Assembly: GCA_005765155.1 (NCBI GenBank)
Contig: VCCP01000002.1
Location: forward strand, 6,572,001-6,636,000
Direction of reading: 5' to 3'
Length of the DNA stretch: 64,000 nucleotides
Origin: Zelopaecilomyces penicillatus
Taxonomy: Eukaryota > Ascomycota > Sordariomycetes > Hypocreales > Pseudodiploosporaceae
Positions 49,301 through 60,063 of this stretch are shown here, piece after piece. Under the pieces are notes generated by a model. It was given only the letters and a program-made list of their open reading frames with translations, made no database searches and was not told the origin of the DNA. A program made the position numbers and the translations under genes. Positions within the stretch are counted from its first letter, which is position 1; the number at the start of each line of letters is the position of its first letter.

Positions 49301-49909
49301 ATGCACCCATCCATCCATTCCTGCATATCCCCCAATCCATGTCCAATGACTCTCAGTGATCCATCCGTTGATCCGTCCACACACATCGACTAAGCCACGC
49401 CAAAACAACACCCCCAAAATATCGCACTGCCCGAATCGCTGACTACTGATCACTGATCACTAACCACATCTGGGTCGGACGAAACACCCGGCCGAAACGG
49501 ACATTCAACCTGTTTCGCGATCCACCCCAGGGTACTCTGTAATTAATAGATAACCATACCTAATCATAATAAAACTCTCCCTCTCCCCGCACCCCCGTTC
49601 GGCCTTTAGAAGCTGTCCATTCTCTTCTCGGCGTTGGCAAAAACCTACAGAGCCCTGTCGCAAATTGGTCTGAGCTCAGCTCCTACTCCTACCTTGGCGA
49701 AGGTGTTCATGCCAACAACCTTGCTCGCGCTTGTTATAATATCCATTGCACCACCATCCATCGCCATAGCTTTGATCTACTAATCTTTTCTTTTCTTCCC
49801 TGCTGCTCTGCTGTTTTTGTGTATATTCTTGTTAGGCCCCTTCCTTCCATTGGGGAGCTGTGAATCTTTTACGCACTACACGCGGTCGCATACAGTGCTC
49901 GCTACAGCC
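46352..49909. other. 3.6-kb intergenic region
   Basis: No credible gene. A 251-aa minus-strand frame (47326-48081) is open but low in ordered structure and lacks domains. Repeated short units occur: GTTTGGTGTT units near 47938-47970, CTCGTCTCG near 48030-48045, CACAGCATCA near 48758-48782 and GGTGATGAGT near 48805-48830. The last 400 bp are pyrimidine-rich with a TTATAAT element near 49734-49740 and precede the phospholipase B gene; this looks like a promoter and long leader. Confidence 0.5.
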
Positions 49910-52101
49910 ATGCACAACCACCTGACGGTGCTGCTCGCGGCGGCTTCGCTGCTGTCGCCTACAGGGGCCAGCCCCCATCCTGCAGGTACAATCTAATCTA
50001 CTCTACCCCAACTATTGTGCCTGAAAAGACCCTACGGACCCCCAAATCCGGAAGTCATAATCTGGTGATGTTTAGAAGAGGGGTCCATCACCATCACCAT
50101 CACCATTGCAATTCTCATCCCCGCTAACCTCGATATCAACGTCCAGACATCAACCTCAGTCATGATGCCACCTTCGCCGACGAGCTCGGCAACATCCAGC
50201 AGCGCGCCACCGACCAGGCGCCCAAGGGCTACACGCCCACCGAGGTCGACTGCCCCAGCACGCGACCCAAGATCCGCTCCGGTTCCGAACTGAGCCCTCA
50301 GGAGAAGGAATGGCTCCCCCGCCGTCGCAAGGAGACCATCGCCCCGATCCGCGCCCTGCTCAAGCGCGTCGCCATTCCCGGCTTCGACAGCGAAAAGTAC
50401 CTGGCTGGCGCTGAAAAGGACACCACGGCCCTGCCCAACATCGGTCTGGCCGTCTCTGGCGGTGGTTATCGCGCCATGCTCAACGGTGCCGGCGCCGTGT
50501 CTGCGTGGGACGACAGATCGCCTGGTAGCACTGACAATGGTGGCCTGGGTGGCCTGTTGCAGAGCGCAACGTACATCTCGGGTTTGTCTGGTGGTGGTTG
50601 GTTAGTGGGCAGCATTTACACCAACAACTTCACCACGGTGCAGGCAGCCATCAACTCCAAGAAAATCTGGCAGTTCCAGGATTCCATTCTCAAGGGTATG
50701 TAGCGAAATCCAAAGAGAAGTAGGTGCAAAAGGCGTTGCTGACCTTGGGTTGCTTCCCCACCAAATATAGGCCCTGAGCAGTACGGCATTATCGACTACT
50801 ACAAGGAAATCGTCGACTCCGTAGAGGGAAAGGACAAGGCCGGCTACGAGCGTTCCATCACCGACTACTGGGGCCGTCTGCTCTCGTTCCAGCTAGTCAA
50901 CGCCGATGATGGCGGACCCGGCTTCACTTTCTCTTCCATCGCCGATGATCCCGACTTCAAGTCGGCCAAGACACCGCTGCCCTTCCTCATTGCCGACGGC
51001 CGCGCCCCTGGCCAGGTCATCATTTCCTCCAACTCGACCGTCTTCGACTTCAACCCGTGGGAGATGGGCTCATCCGACCCGACTCTCAACGGCTACGTGC
51101 CGCTCAAGTACGTGGGCTCTCGCTTCAACAAGGGTGAACTGCCCAAGAACGAGTCCTGTATTGCAGGCTTCGACAACGTCGGCTTTGTCATGGGAACCTC
51201 GAGCAGTTTGTTCAACCAGATTGTGTTGTACCTCAAGGAGGACAAGAACCGTTATGTGCCCAAGGATGTGCCCGAGTTTGTTGTCAAGCTCCTCGCCGGC
51301 TTGCTGCTCACCCTTGGCCAAGAGAGCAACGACATCGCCGACTGGTCGCCCAACCCTTTCAAGGGCTGGAACCCGGATAACAACCCCGGCCACGACTCCA
51401 ACCGACTGACGCTCATCGACGGCGGTGAGGATTTGCAAAACATCCCTTACCACCCACATCTGCTGCAGTCCCGCAAGGTCGACGTCGTCTTTTCCGTCGA
51501 CTCCTCAGCCGACACAAACAACAGCTGGCCCGACGGCGCCTCCCCCATCGCCACCTACGAGCGTTCCATCCAGGGCATCTCCAACGGCACCGGCTTCCCC
51601 GTTGTCCCTGGTAAGAACACCTTCCTCAACCTCGGCCTCAACACCAAGCCCGTCTTCTTCGGCTGCGACTCGAAAAACACCACGGACGAGTCCCCACTCA
51701 TCGTCTACCTGCCCAACTTCCCTTACTCGTTCAAGTCCAACATCTCCACCTTCCAGATGACCACCGAGGAGGACGAGCGCTCTGCCATTATCCAAAACGG
51801 CTGGAATGTCGTCACCCAGGCCAACGCCACCCGCGACAAGGAGTGGCCCGTTTGTGTCGGTTGCGCCATGCTGGCCCGCAGCTTTGAGCGCACAAAGACG
51901 CAGGTCCCCGACAAGTGCAAGCAGTGCTTCACCCGCTACTGCTGGAACGGCACCCTCGATGAGCGCGAGCCCGCCCCCTATGAGCCTGGCTTTTACAGCA
52001 CCCCTGTTGAGACTGAGCAGAGTGGTGCTTTGCGTCTCGTTGGTGGTGTCTCCGTGGCTACGATTGTGGCCGCTGTCCTCGCTGTCACCTTCACTCTGTA
52101 A
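49910..52101 (+). CDS. Secreted/GPI-anchored lysophospholipase (phospholipase B)
   Basis: Hydrolyses acyl chains from (lyso)phospholipids at the cell surface or periplasm; a cPLA2-type catalytic domain. Three exons: 49910-49985, 50147-50695 and 50771-52101, giving 651 aa in frame. Residues 1-20 are a signal peptide (LTVLLAAASLL core), largely encoded by exon 1. Catalytic features: SGGGYRAML (oxyanion Arg region, about residue 128), GLSGGGW (nucleophile Ser, about residue 170) and DGGEDLQNIP (catalytic Asp, about residue 425). Many N-x-S/T sites are present. The cysteine-rich C-terminal part (CVGCAMLARSF, CKQCFTRYCWNG) is typical of the fungal family. The last 24 residues are hydrophobic after a small-residue region (SGALRLVGG), matching a GPI-attachment signal. 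The family is complete here, with no truncation. Confidence 0.95.
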
Positions 52102-53373
52102 AGGATCTATACAAAATCTTTTTAACATTGTTTTTTTTTGTTGGTTTTTTTTGTTGGAATATGTCAAGCAAGTAAATCGATTGGACATAAATATACGCCA
52201 AAGAAGGCGAGAGAAGCCATGGGGGGGAGTTGAGAATGTGATGATAGAATCAGCCAATACCGTCCTGGTCAGGGCCATAATTACATGCATATATGAAATG
52301 AGTTGCGTCATCTTTGAGTGTCTTGTAGTTCCTGGGATGACATTATGCTTTTGTGAAATATCTTACCATCAAGTCCCCGTCGCCTTTGTACATCATCGAA
52401 AGCGTGTGATTACTCCGTGATTGGCTCATCCTTTGTGTTGGACTAGCCAACTGAACGTGTGCTACCGTCGCAACCACTTCCCGCCGCGTGGGTTTTCCCA
52501 ACACCTCCTGTAGGCAATAATAATGCCTTTGTCCAATTCCGACAGTTATATCATCCCTGACAGAGTAGTGGTAATACATGCAATCACCAGAGTTAACATC
52601 GCCTGTGTTTGACATTATTGTAAGAAAGGTTTGCCTGCGGACTTTCTGCACGTTGGCTGCCGGGTCTCATATATCGGCCCATCCCCGAAGAGATGCAGGC
52701 TGGCACAACCACTCTCCTGGGACGGACATCCCACTCTCCCATGGGGAATGTCTCTCGTTTCTTCTAAAAAGTGGGAGACCCCGTTGGTATGGAACAAGCT
52801 TTACCAAAGCGCCAGGGAAGCACCATTTATTACTTTGCGATTTCGATCACGGACCACAGGCTGGCTCTGAATCTATTGGTGAGTTGGAGTTGGGGCCGGA
52901 TTCATGCTGGCACCAACATGAAAAATGCGTGAAATGCTGTGTTATGTTGTGGGAGAGTTTGGGGGCTGTTTGCCGGAATGAGAGAACCTGGGGTTTTAGG
53001 GACAAGCAGGTTTGCGGAGGATTGTGAAATTCTGTGAGACCGGCTCCGATATAAAGTCCCTTTTGAGCTGGGTTGCAAACTGCCCATGGACCATGTACGA
53101 CAAAGGATCTGGTAGAGTTTGTTCTCAATCTTGGACTTTGCAAATTATTGCTTTGCCCACTCTCCGAATCTTGCCAACGCTCATCTGGTCCCTTGAAGAT
53201 TCACCACCACCATGTTTATACCAGCATCACAAGAAGATCATGTTGCATGCAACCATCAGCGTCTGATCCATGACTTCCTCTTATCGAGGTATGGCCGTAA
53301 GGTGAGAGAAAATTGTCCATTACTATTGTATACGGTGTCATATTCAGTAACTGATTGTATCAATTAGGTGGTA
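52102..53373. other. Intergenic region before the APH-like gene
   Basis: This holds the phospholipase 3' flank (T-rich just after the stop) and the upstream region of the next gene. A branch/acceptor-like sequence (CTGATTGTATCAATTAG) ends at 53367, right before the open frame of the APH-like gene. A small upstream coding exon may therefore be hidden here; no candidate exon joined in the correct phase. Confidence 0.5.
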
Positions 53374-54653
53374 ATGGTCCAGCGTCTCAGCGAACGTCCA
53401 GATATTTCCGTCTATCGTCTCAGTCTTAGAACTCAAACTATCGAAAAGCAAGCACGCAGACGTCCAATAGCACAAACGAAGAAACAACCGGGCGTATCTC
53501 CGATCCCAGCAAACGCAGTGCAGCTAACCATGCGACTTTCCGTCTCGGAATACTCTCCATTCAAGAATGATCCGCGTCTCGAAAACGAAATCGCGATGAT
53601 GAAGATGCTGAGACAGGCTATAGACATGGAAAGCCCAGGGCTTGTGCCGCAGATACACGGTTGGGGTAGCGGTGGTAGAGAAGTTCCCGGTTACGACTGG
53701 GTTATCTTTGAGGCACTGCCTGGCGTCTTGCTAAGTGATGAGTTTGAGTCACTATCGGATGATGCAAAAAGGGACGTGGTGGCGCAGATGGCAAGAATTC
53801 TAAGGAGTATCCGGCAGTTCAAACTACCAGACTCAGTCTTTGGCTATGGTGGCATGAGGTTTGGCAGTGATGGAAAGCTCGTGATGGGGCCGAATCCCCT
53901 CACTGGGGGAGGGCCATTCAAAACTCATGGAGCGTTGTATGCGTCATACCTCCAGAGCCAGTTAAGGCTTGCAGAGGAGTGTGATGTTGTCCAGGGATGG
54001 AGAAACACAGCAGCTCGTGAGCGGATTGAAGAGCTCGCAGACACCATGCTCATGGGGAGATATGACAGCGAGAGAGCTCTTCAACCGACAATTGTGCACG
54101 GGGATTTTGGTAAGCTTGCCGACTGTAATGAAACCCCCCCAAACAACAAAGTGCTGACCTTGTGTACTTCCTAGACACGCATAGCTTTCTGTTTGACCCC
54201 CAGTCAAACCGCATCACCGGCTTGTTGAACTATGACTTGAGCCACATCGGCTCACAGGCCGATGAATACTTCTTCTCTCTCACATCCCTCCATTCTCTAG
54301 TAACGGGACCCGTCCACGATGACCCGGACGCATATATGCTCCGCTTCAGCTTGCTCCACGGACATGACCAGCTCCGCGGTGAGTTGAGCCCGTCTTCTGG
54401 TCTAGTCAACTGGAAACTTGCGCTTCTTGTCGCCCAAGAGCTTGCCAAGGCCGGTGTTGAGCGTCCTATAGATATCCCCGGCATGAATGATGTGTCGGCA
54501 AGGTACTGGTTTACCAAAGTTGTGCATCCTGTCGAGTTCTGCATCATCAAAATGGGGAGCGAAGAGTGGCAGGCAAGAGTGGAGGATAAGGATAAGGCGA
54601 AGAGGAGAGCGCTAAAGAGACTGGAGCAATATCTTGAGGCGTGGGGGTTTTGA
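53374..54653 (+). CDS. APH/choline-kinase-like protein with altered catalytic residues
   Basis: A protein of the aminoglycoside-phosphotransferase fold, a large fungal family with mostly unknown small-molecule substrates. Two exons: 53374-54109 and 54175-54653, joined inside the HGDF motif, giving 404 aa from the first ATG. The N-lobe includes LTMRLSVSEY and ENEIAMMKMLRQAI (the helix with the ATP-positioning Glu), then WVIFEALPGVLLSDEF (hinge). The catalytic loop reads HGDFDTHSFLFD: the Asp of HGD is kept, but the Asn found at the end of the HGDxxxxN motif is Ser. The metal-binding segment is GLLNYDLSHIG where the family usually has LLDFDWSH, so the first Asp is Asn. It may be a weak kinase or a pseudokinase. 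A splice acceptor abuts the frame at 53367, so a 5' exon may be missing. Confidence 0.75.
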
Positions 54654-55291
54654 AGCGTATGACTGGAAACAGAGTGTGTTTGTTGATAAGACTACAACAA
54701 AGGCTCCTTGGCAGGCGGTACACTCACTCGATGGGGGAATACACCGCAATTGATGGACCCGACGACCCGATGCCTAACTTCGGAGAATTAAAAGCGTCAT
54801 CCATCCCTCGCGCAGTCAGTGTAACATCGAGTGTCAGCTAAAAACTCACGCTTCCAGATTGGCGCCCAGACACCAATGCTCAGTAGTTTTCATCTTTTCT
54901 TACGATAGCCAAAGCATTTGTAGATATACTGGGATCTTTTCGTGGCATAATACAGAGCCTTGCTAATGCATGCAGAACGGAGTGCGCGGATAGCGAGAGT
55001 GTTTGGCCGGATGCGACGTGTTGATATCGATTCCCCAGATGAGTCTAGAAAATTACATAGAATGCCTTGCACTTACTTTATATTATATTTTACCCTACAA
55101 TAAACTATTAGGCTCTATTTGTTTACTTTGCACTCAATGTTCTGAGCTTTCTCTTGGAACAAGTTCATATTTGTTTTGTGAACAACAGACACCCCCCTGG
55201 ACTTACACCCACCCGGTAATTGCTCTGACTGTAGAAGAAGCAACAACAGAGCTGGATCTGGATATCGGCACGCTTTGATTGGAGACGCAAA
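54654..55291. other. Intergenic region between APH-like and P450 genes
   Basis: About 640 bp, A/T-rich, tandem gene arrangement (both plus). It should contain the P450 promoter. No coding frame with ordered content is visible. Confidence 0.5.
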
Positions 55292-57285
55292 ATGGACTTG
55301 AACACTATGCTCGCGTTACTTCTTCTGATTGTATTTACTCACAGAGTTTACATCATTGTCTATAGGCTCTATTTTCATCCACTCGCCAACTTTCCGGGTC
55401 CTAGGTTAGCTGCTGTCTCAACCCTGTACCGAGCATATTATCAATGCTACAAAGATGGAAAGCTGCTGCACAAAACCATGCAATTGCATAGAGTATATGG
55501 TAAGGGGAGTTTCTTGTTCTCGCTGAATGTGAAGGTGAAGCTAAAGGGATGTACAGGGCCTGTGATGCGCATTTCCCCTAATGAAGTAAGACAGTCGTGA
55601 TGAACATGGCTTTATAGTTGAGTTAATGTCATCACTAACAGCTAGATCAGCTAGACTTTTGCAATCCGGAAGCATACAATGACATTTATTCCGGTGATTT
55701 CAACGGTTTAAAGGATCCCGAATTTTATGAACACCTCGGTGGTAGCGCCGCCAGTTTCTTTACAATGGGTGTGCCATCGCAGTATCGAGCGCGTTTCCGA
55801 CCAGTTGCTTCATTGTTCTCCAAGAAATACTACGATCAGTGCGAACCAGACATCATTAAGAATGTGAGAATCTCAATCACATACCTAGCCGGATCCCAGA
55901 ACGCTAATTGTAATTAGGTTGAGCGGTTTAGTAGTCTCTTGTCTATACATGCTTCCAACCGCCAGCCATGCCAGCTAGCCATGGGCTTTCGCTCTCTTGT
56001 GCTAAGGATCGTCAACGAGTTCATCTTTAGCAGCGTGCCTGCCAATTTCAGGTCTCTGGCTAATGAGAAATTTGACGATCCCCTCACGGTTGCAACTGCG
56101 CATGGGATTAACTGGACAGTTTGGCTTGCGCGAAATTTCCCAAGATGCAATGCACTTGCATACCAGTTACCACGTCGACTGATAGGGTTGATGACCCGAG
56201 ACTTCAACGGCACGTACCAAGTATCTGACGTGAGTCCAATGCGAAGTTGATGTCTCGCGGACTTGTTTAACATACTGTAATAGATTATGGAGGCCATGAT
56301 ACAACATGAAAAAGGAAGCAGCACGCAGAAAAACCCTGACGCCATGATGCAACGTCTCATCAACGCCCGCCACGGAGGCAATGGCGAGAGCACTGCTCCC
56401 TATTCTGACGCCGTGTTGCAATCTGAAGCTGAGGTCACCATGTGGGGAGGCATCATTGATCTGTCAAATATTCTGCCATTGGGCACCTTTATGGTGTCGC
56501 AGAACCCAGAACTACAAACAAGCCTCCATGAAGAATTGAAGGCTGCATGGCCGGATTCCCGCACCCCTGTACCTGCGTACGAGGTTCTCCGCCATCTTCC
56601 TATCCTGGTGCGTGTTGAATTTCTCACCATAATGCTGATGGATGATTTGTTCACTAATCACATAATGCATGAAAGAACGGGGTTGTAATGGAGAGCATGC
56701 GACTAACCCACGGAGTGTCGACCGGGCCGGCCCGTGTCGTCGGCCCTGGTGGCGCCACAGTTGATGGTTGCTATGTGCCCGAAAAGGCAAGAAACCACCC
56801 AATTGGTGATACAATGAGTGTTTATACAGTGCAACTAACAAGATCACCCCTTTCACTAGGCCGTCGTTGCAGCTCCGTCGTACTTCACGCACATGAACGG
56901 GGGAATGTTCCCAAATCCAGAAAAGTTTGACCCTAGCAGATGGCCCAACAAGGAGCTTTCCAACTCCATTTTAGTCTTCTCAAAGGGACGCAGAAAGTGT
57001 CCAGCTGCACAGCAAGTCATTACCGGAAACCACCCTCGTTTGGCTAATGCTAACTCTGGTGATTATGCAGCTTTGCACACATTGAAATGTTTGCCATATT
57101 TGCTGCAGTATTTCGCAGATTTAGAGTGGCTGCATATGAAACAAGGTAAGTTAAGGGTGGTTATGATCGGAGGCGTCAGCTGACAATAAGTGAACAGTGT
57201 GGAGGATTTTAATTGGAACCAATACTTTTCCGTTCAATTTAACGGAAGACCACTTCAGGCAATACTGTATAATAGGGAGGACTAG
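55292..57285 (+). CDS. Divergent cytochrome P450 (trichodiene-oxygenase-like)
   Basis: Membrane-anchored P450 of the fungal trichodiene-oxygenase-like group, substrate unknown. Nine exons: 55292-55499, 55557-55585, 55651-55863, 55918-56229, 56284-56607, 56676-56786, 56860-57011, 57071-57145 and 57198-57285, giving 503 aa without a stop. Introns 6 (56787-56859) and 7 (57012-57070) use GC donors (GCAAGA, GCAAGT); no GT site keeps the frame. Residues 5-25 are the membrane anchor, followed by FHPLANFPGPRLAA. Next come GPVMRISPNE, a K-helix ESMR (intact ExxR), FDPSRW, and a haem loop FSKGRRKCPAAHFAHIE with the Cys ligand but Ala for the usual Gly after it. The I-helix reads GGIIDLSN, lacking the standard acidic-Thr pair. 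The open frame argues for function despite these losses. It may belong with the genes to its right. Confidence 0.78.
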
Positions 57286-58127
57286 GAGGTTTGGATGAGG
57301 GGCACAACACAAGAGCTAGAACCTCAAAGAGTGTTGTAGATAAAGTACTCACATTTTCAAAATACATGAAATCTATAACACATGGTTAAAATATATGAAC
57401 CTTGAGCTTTGTTCAAACACATAAATCACATTAAAAAGAGTCGGCTAGACGGGATATCATGTTAGATATCATTGTTGTCAACTTGATCTCAGATGGCCTG
57501 CCAATTTGACTGCGCTCTACCCTTGCGTCAAAAATGCGCAAAGTGTACATGTACTTGGTTACATTGAATGTCCCTTATAACAGCATATATTCAACATGGA
57601 TGCTACATTTATTGTGAGTTACCAAGATGTACTGCTCTCTGCATTATAATTGTGTTGCGATGCCGTGAAATGCTTGGGTGCCAAGGCGGAAGTATGGCCT
57701 CAAGATTGTGTGCTAACGCTGAAATCTATCTCTTCATAGTGACAGGTTGTCATGATAATTTGGTAAGCAGGTTGAGTTGGCAAAAGTAGTACTTTATTTA
57801 GATACTAGCACTGATTTATATAGAGTAGTATCCTGCTAACAGTCGGCCGAGCTTAAACTCCATAAGAGAACTCCATACAACGACTGAAGCGCTCAAAGCA
57901 ACCTCCAAATGTGCGGTGACCCGGTGTGCAGAATCAGGTGCCATACAAAACTGTTCAAATACATGCAAGTCTAGCACCCAAATTCCTTGGTGAAATGTCT
58001 TATCTGAATCACAGCTACGTTACAGCTGACTCTTCAATCCATTCCTCCCACAGCGAAGCCAATTCATCTGCAGCATCTGAAGAAGGATAAGCAAACTTGC
58101 ATCCAATTGCGATTGTCAAAGACGTAC
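57286..58127. other. A/T-rich intergenic region
   Basis: Lies between the P450 stop codon and the stop codon of the small secreted peptide on the opposite strand. It is A/T-rich; the open frame at 57568-57789 has no domain. The right end (58015-58127) is the 3' UTR side of the peptide gene. Confidence 0.5.
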
Positions 58128-58292
58128 TTAGCAAACGTTGTAGCACTTTCGGTAGCAGGCAGCGGAACCGCCGCTCTGCTCGCATTTGCGCATGCAATCA
58201 GAGCAAGCATCTCGCTTCTCCATGTTGTCGGGAACTGTTCCTGCGAGGGCAAGGCCGAGGAAGAAGAGGACGTAGGTGATGGAGGCACGCAT
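58128..58292 (-). CDS. Small secreted cysteine-rich peptide precursor (54 aa)
   Basis: A 54-aa precursor read directly from the minus strand, ATG at 58292-58290 and TAA at 58130-58128. Residues 1-18 are a clear signal peptide (basic Arg2, hydrophobic core YVLFFLGLALAG). Residues 19-27 form a short propeptide ending EKR, a Kex2-type site. The mature part would be about 27 residues with six Cys at 30, 33, 37, 46, 50 and 54: spacing C-x2-C-x3-C-x8-C-x3-C-x3-C. Paired CxxxC spacings around a Gly-Gly-Ser turn suggest a disulphide-linked helical hairpin. A TATA element lies about 120 bp upstream. The complete signal, dibasic site and even Cys count are unlikely by chance in so short a frame. Role unknown: effector, antimicrobial or signalling peptide are all possible. 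I did not recognise a family. Confidence 0.75.
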   Translation of the reverse strand: MRASITYVLFFLGLALAGTVPDNMEKRDACSDCMRKCEQSGGSAACYRKCYNVC

Positions 58293-58412
58293 TTTGATGG
58301 TTTGAGGAGTTGTTTGGAAAGTTGGTGGATGAGTTGTTTGAGGAGTGTTGAGAAGACTGAGTTGATGAGTGATGATGATGAGAATGAGTTAATGGAGAGC
58401 GGATATCCAAAG

Positions 58413-58421
58413 CCTTTTATA
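58413..58421 (-). promoter_or_regulatory. TATA box of the secreted-peptide gene
   Basis: TATAAAAGG on the minus strand, about 120 bp upstream of the peptide's ATG. The leader between them carries a GAT/CAT-rich stretch (about 58369-58384). Confidence 0.6.
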
Positions 58422-58429
58422 CATCGATT

Positions 58430-60063
58430 GTGAAGAATATACGTTGTTCAATAGGTAAGAAGACGCACTGGCCCGTGAGCTAATGTGAAGCGCAATGACC
58501 TTCATCGTGTCTTGATTGCAGGTAAGCGGTAAGAAGAACTGGTGAGATACTGAACTAAAGTGGTCGCAGCCTTGGCGAAAGTATGTTGAGTTTGCTGTAC
58601 TTGGTTTGTAATGCTTTGACCAGTCTGCTTTAGCCCCAAGTAGCTAAAAGCTTTTCTTTACATACTGAACTGACTCCCACCCCCTTCATTATAACCCTTA
58701 AACTGCGATTTTGTATAAGGCCAAATGAGTCGCTATGAAGATGAATCATAACTTCCGAGTCCCTGTCAATATGACACTGAGAATCAAAGAAGATTAATGA
58801 GCGCAGATTGTTTGCTAGCCAAGCCACAGGTACCATCTCTGAGCATGAACGCTTACACAGAAGCTAGTCGTAGGTACACCTCTGTAACGTCCAAATGCAG
58901 CTAAATTCCGAATCATCATGCTTACACACAGTTGCTACCGCTGGTTGAACGCACGAGCCAGAACATCGGCTGCGAATTGCTCCGGCAATTGAGACACTAC
59001 GCGCTTTATTTCCCGATTTGGATTGTAGAGGTGAACTATTCAACGCAAGGATTGAAGATATTTGTTTGTTATTACATGCCATGTTACATCGAGATCTCAT
59101 CCACATCTTTATCAAGAGTTATCAGTTAGTACGCAGTATTACATCAAAATCCTTGTTCAATGGTTTAGCGCCCCCTAAATCCCTTACCCCATTTTCATCA
59201 GATGAACAAATGGGATCGATCTTGATGATTGCGAGACTAGATTCAGGCGATCTTATGGACCGATAATCCCTGCCTTCAGCAGGGGTTATGAGTGAGCTGG
59301 ACAATAATTCAGAGTATTGACTGCAATAGGGAACAAGCGAGACGGATTACCCGTAACCTAAATCTGGGCAATCCGGGGTACTAAAAGTGGCTTCCGATCG
59401 GTAATTCAGGCTATCGAATGCTAATAGTAGCGTCCTTGACTAGATTGTGAATTGGGTAGTACTGGGTCCCTGACCTCTTATTGCGCCGAAGCGCTGGAAA
59501 CACCCACTTTCATCACGCCCTCATATTAGTAGAAAGGATCACACTGGTTTCCAAGAACCGGGCCGAGAGGATGGTTATCTTCGCATGTAAGTTCCAAATG
59601 CAACCAAAATTGCGAAAGAAAGCTTGCCGGCGTTGGATTATCACCAATGAGGCACAGATTTGTACTTCCAGTTGGAACAGCCACGTGTGCGTTCTATCCC
59701 GGTGGTCTTGGCAAGCATACTTCTAAATCCCAAGAAGAATTCTGCCCAATTAGATAGTATCAGAAAATGGGCATGTATTACAGCACACATAAGTGTTTGG
59801 GCAAATTACTGGTACATTTGAGGATAATGTTTTTGATCATTCTTTATGTTACAATTCTGAGAGTTGGGTTGAATTTTTCTATAAGTAGTCTTGAGGATAT
59901 TGAATAAACTCAGCAGAGTCTTTCTTGTCAATATTCCTTACATTATTGAATCGAACTCAATAAAAGCTTGTCTCAATCTGATAGGAAACTAGTATATATC
60001 CCCCAAAGAGGATTCTTTGTTTTGGGTGCCCCTCGATTCTGAGAATTCACGATATACATTGCA
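58430..60063. other. 1.6-kb A/T-rich intergenic region
   Basis: Upstream of the peptide gene on the left and of the 526-aa protein on the right. Open frames are below about 85 aa and lack features. The stretch 59740-60060 is strongly A/T-rich and is likely the promoter and leader of the right-hand gene. No recognisable transposon relic. Confidence 0.5.

Noticed and set aside
55292..57285. First impression that the right-hand P450 is a pseudogene
   Set aside because: With GT donors only, the frame breaks twice. Allowing two GC-AG introns restores a full 503-aa frame including ExxR, the haem Cys and a normal C-terminus.
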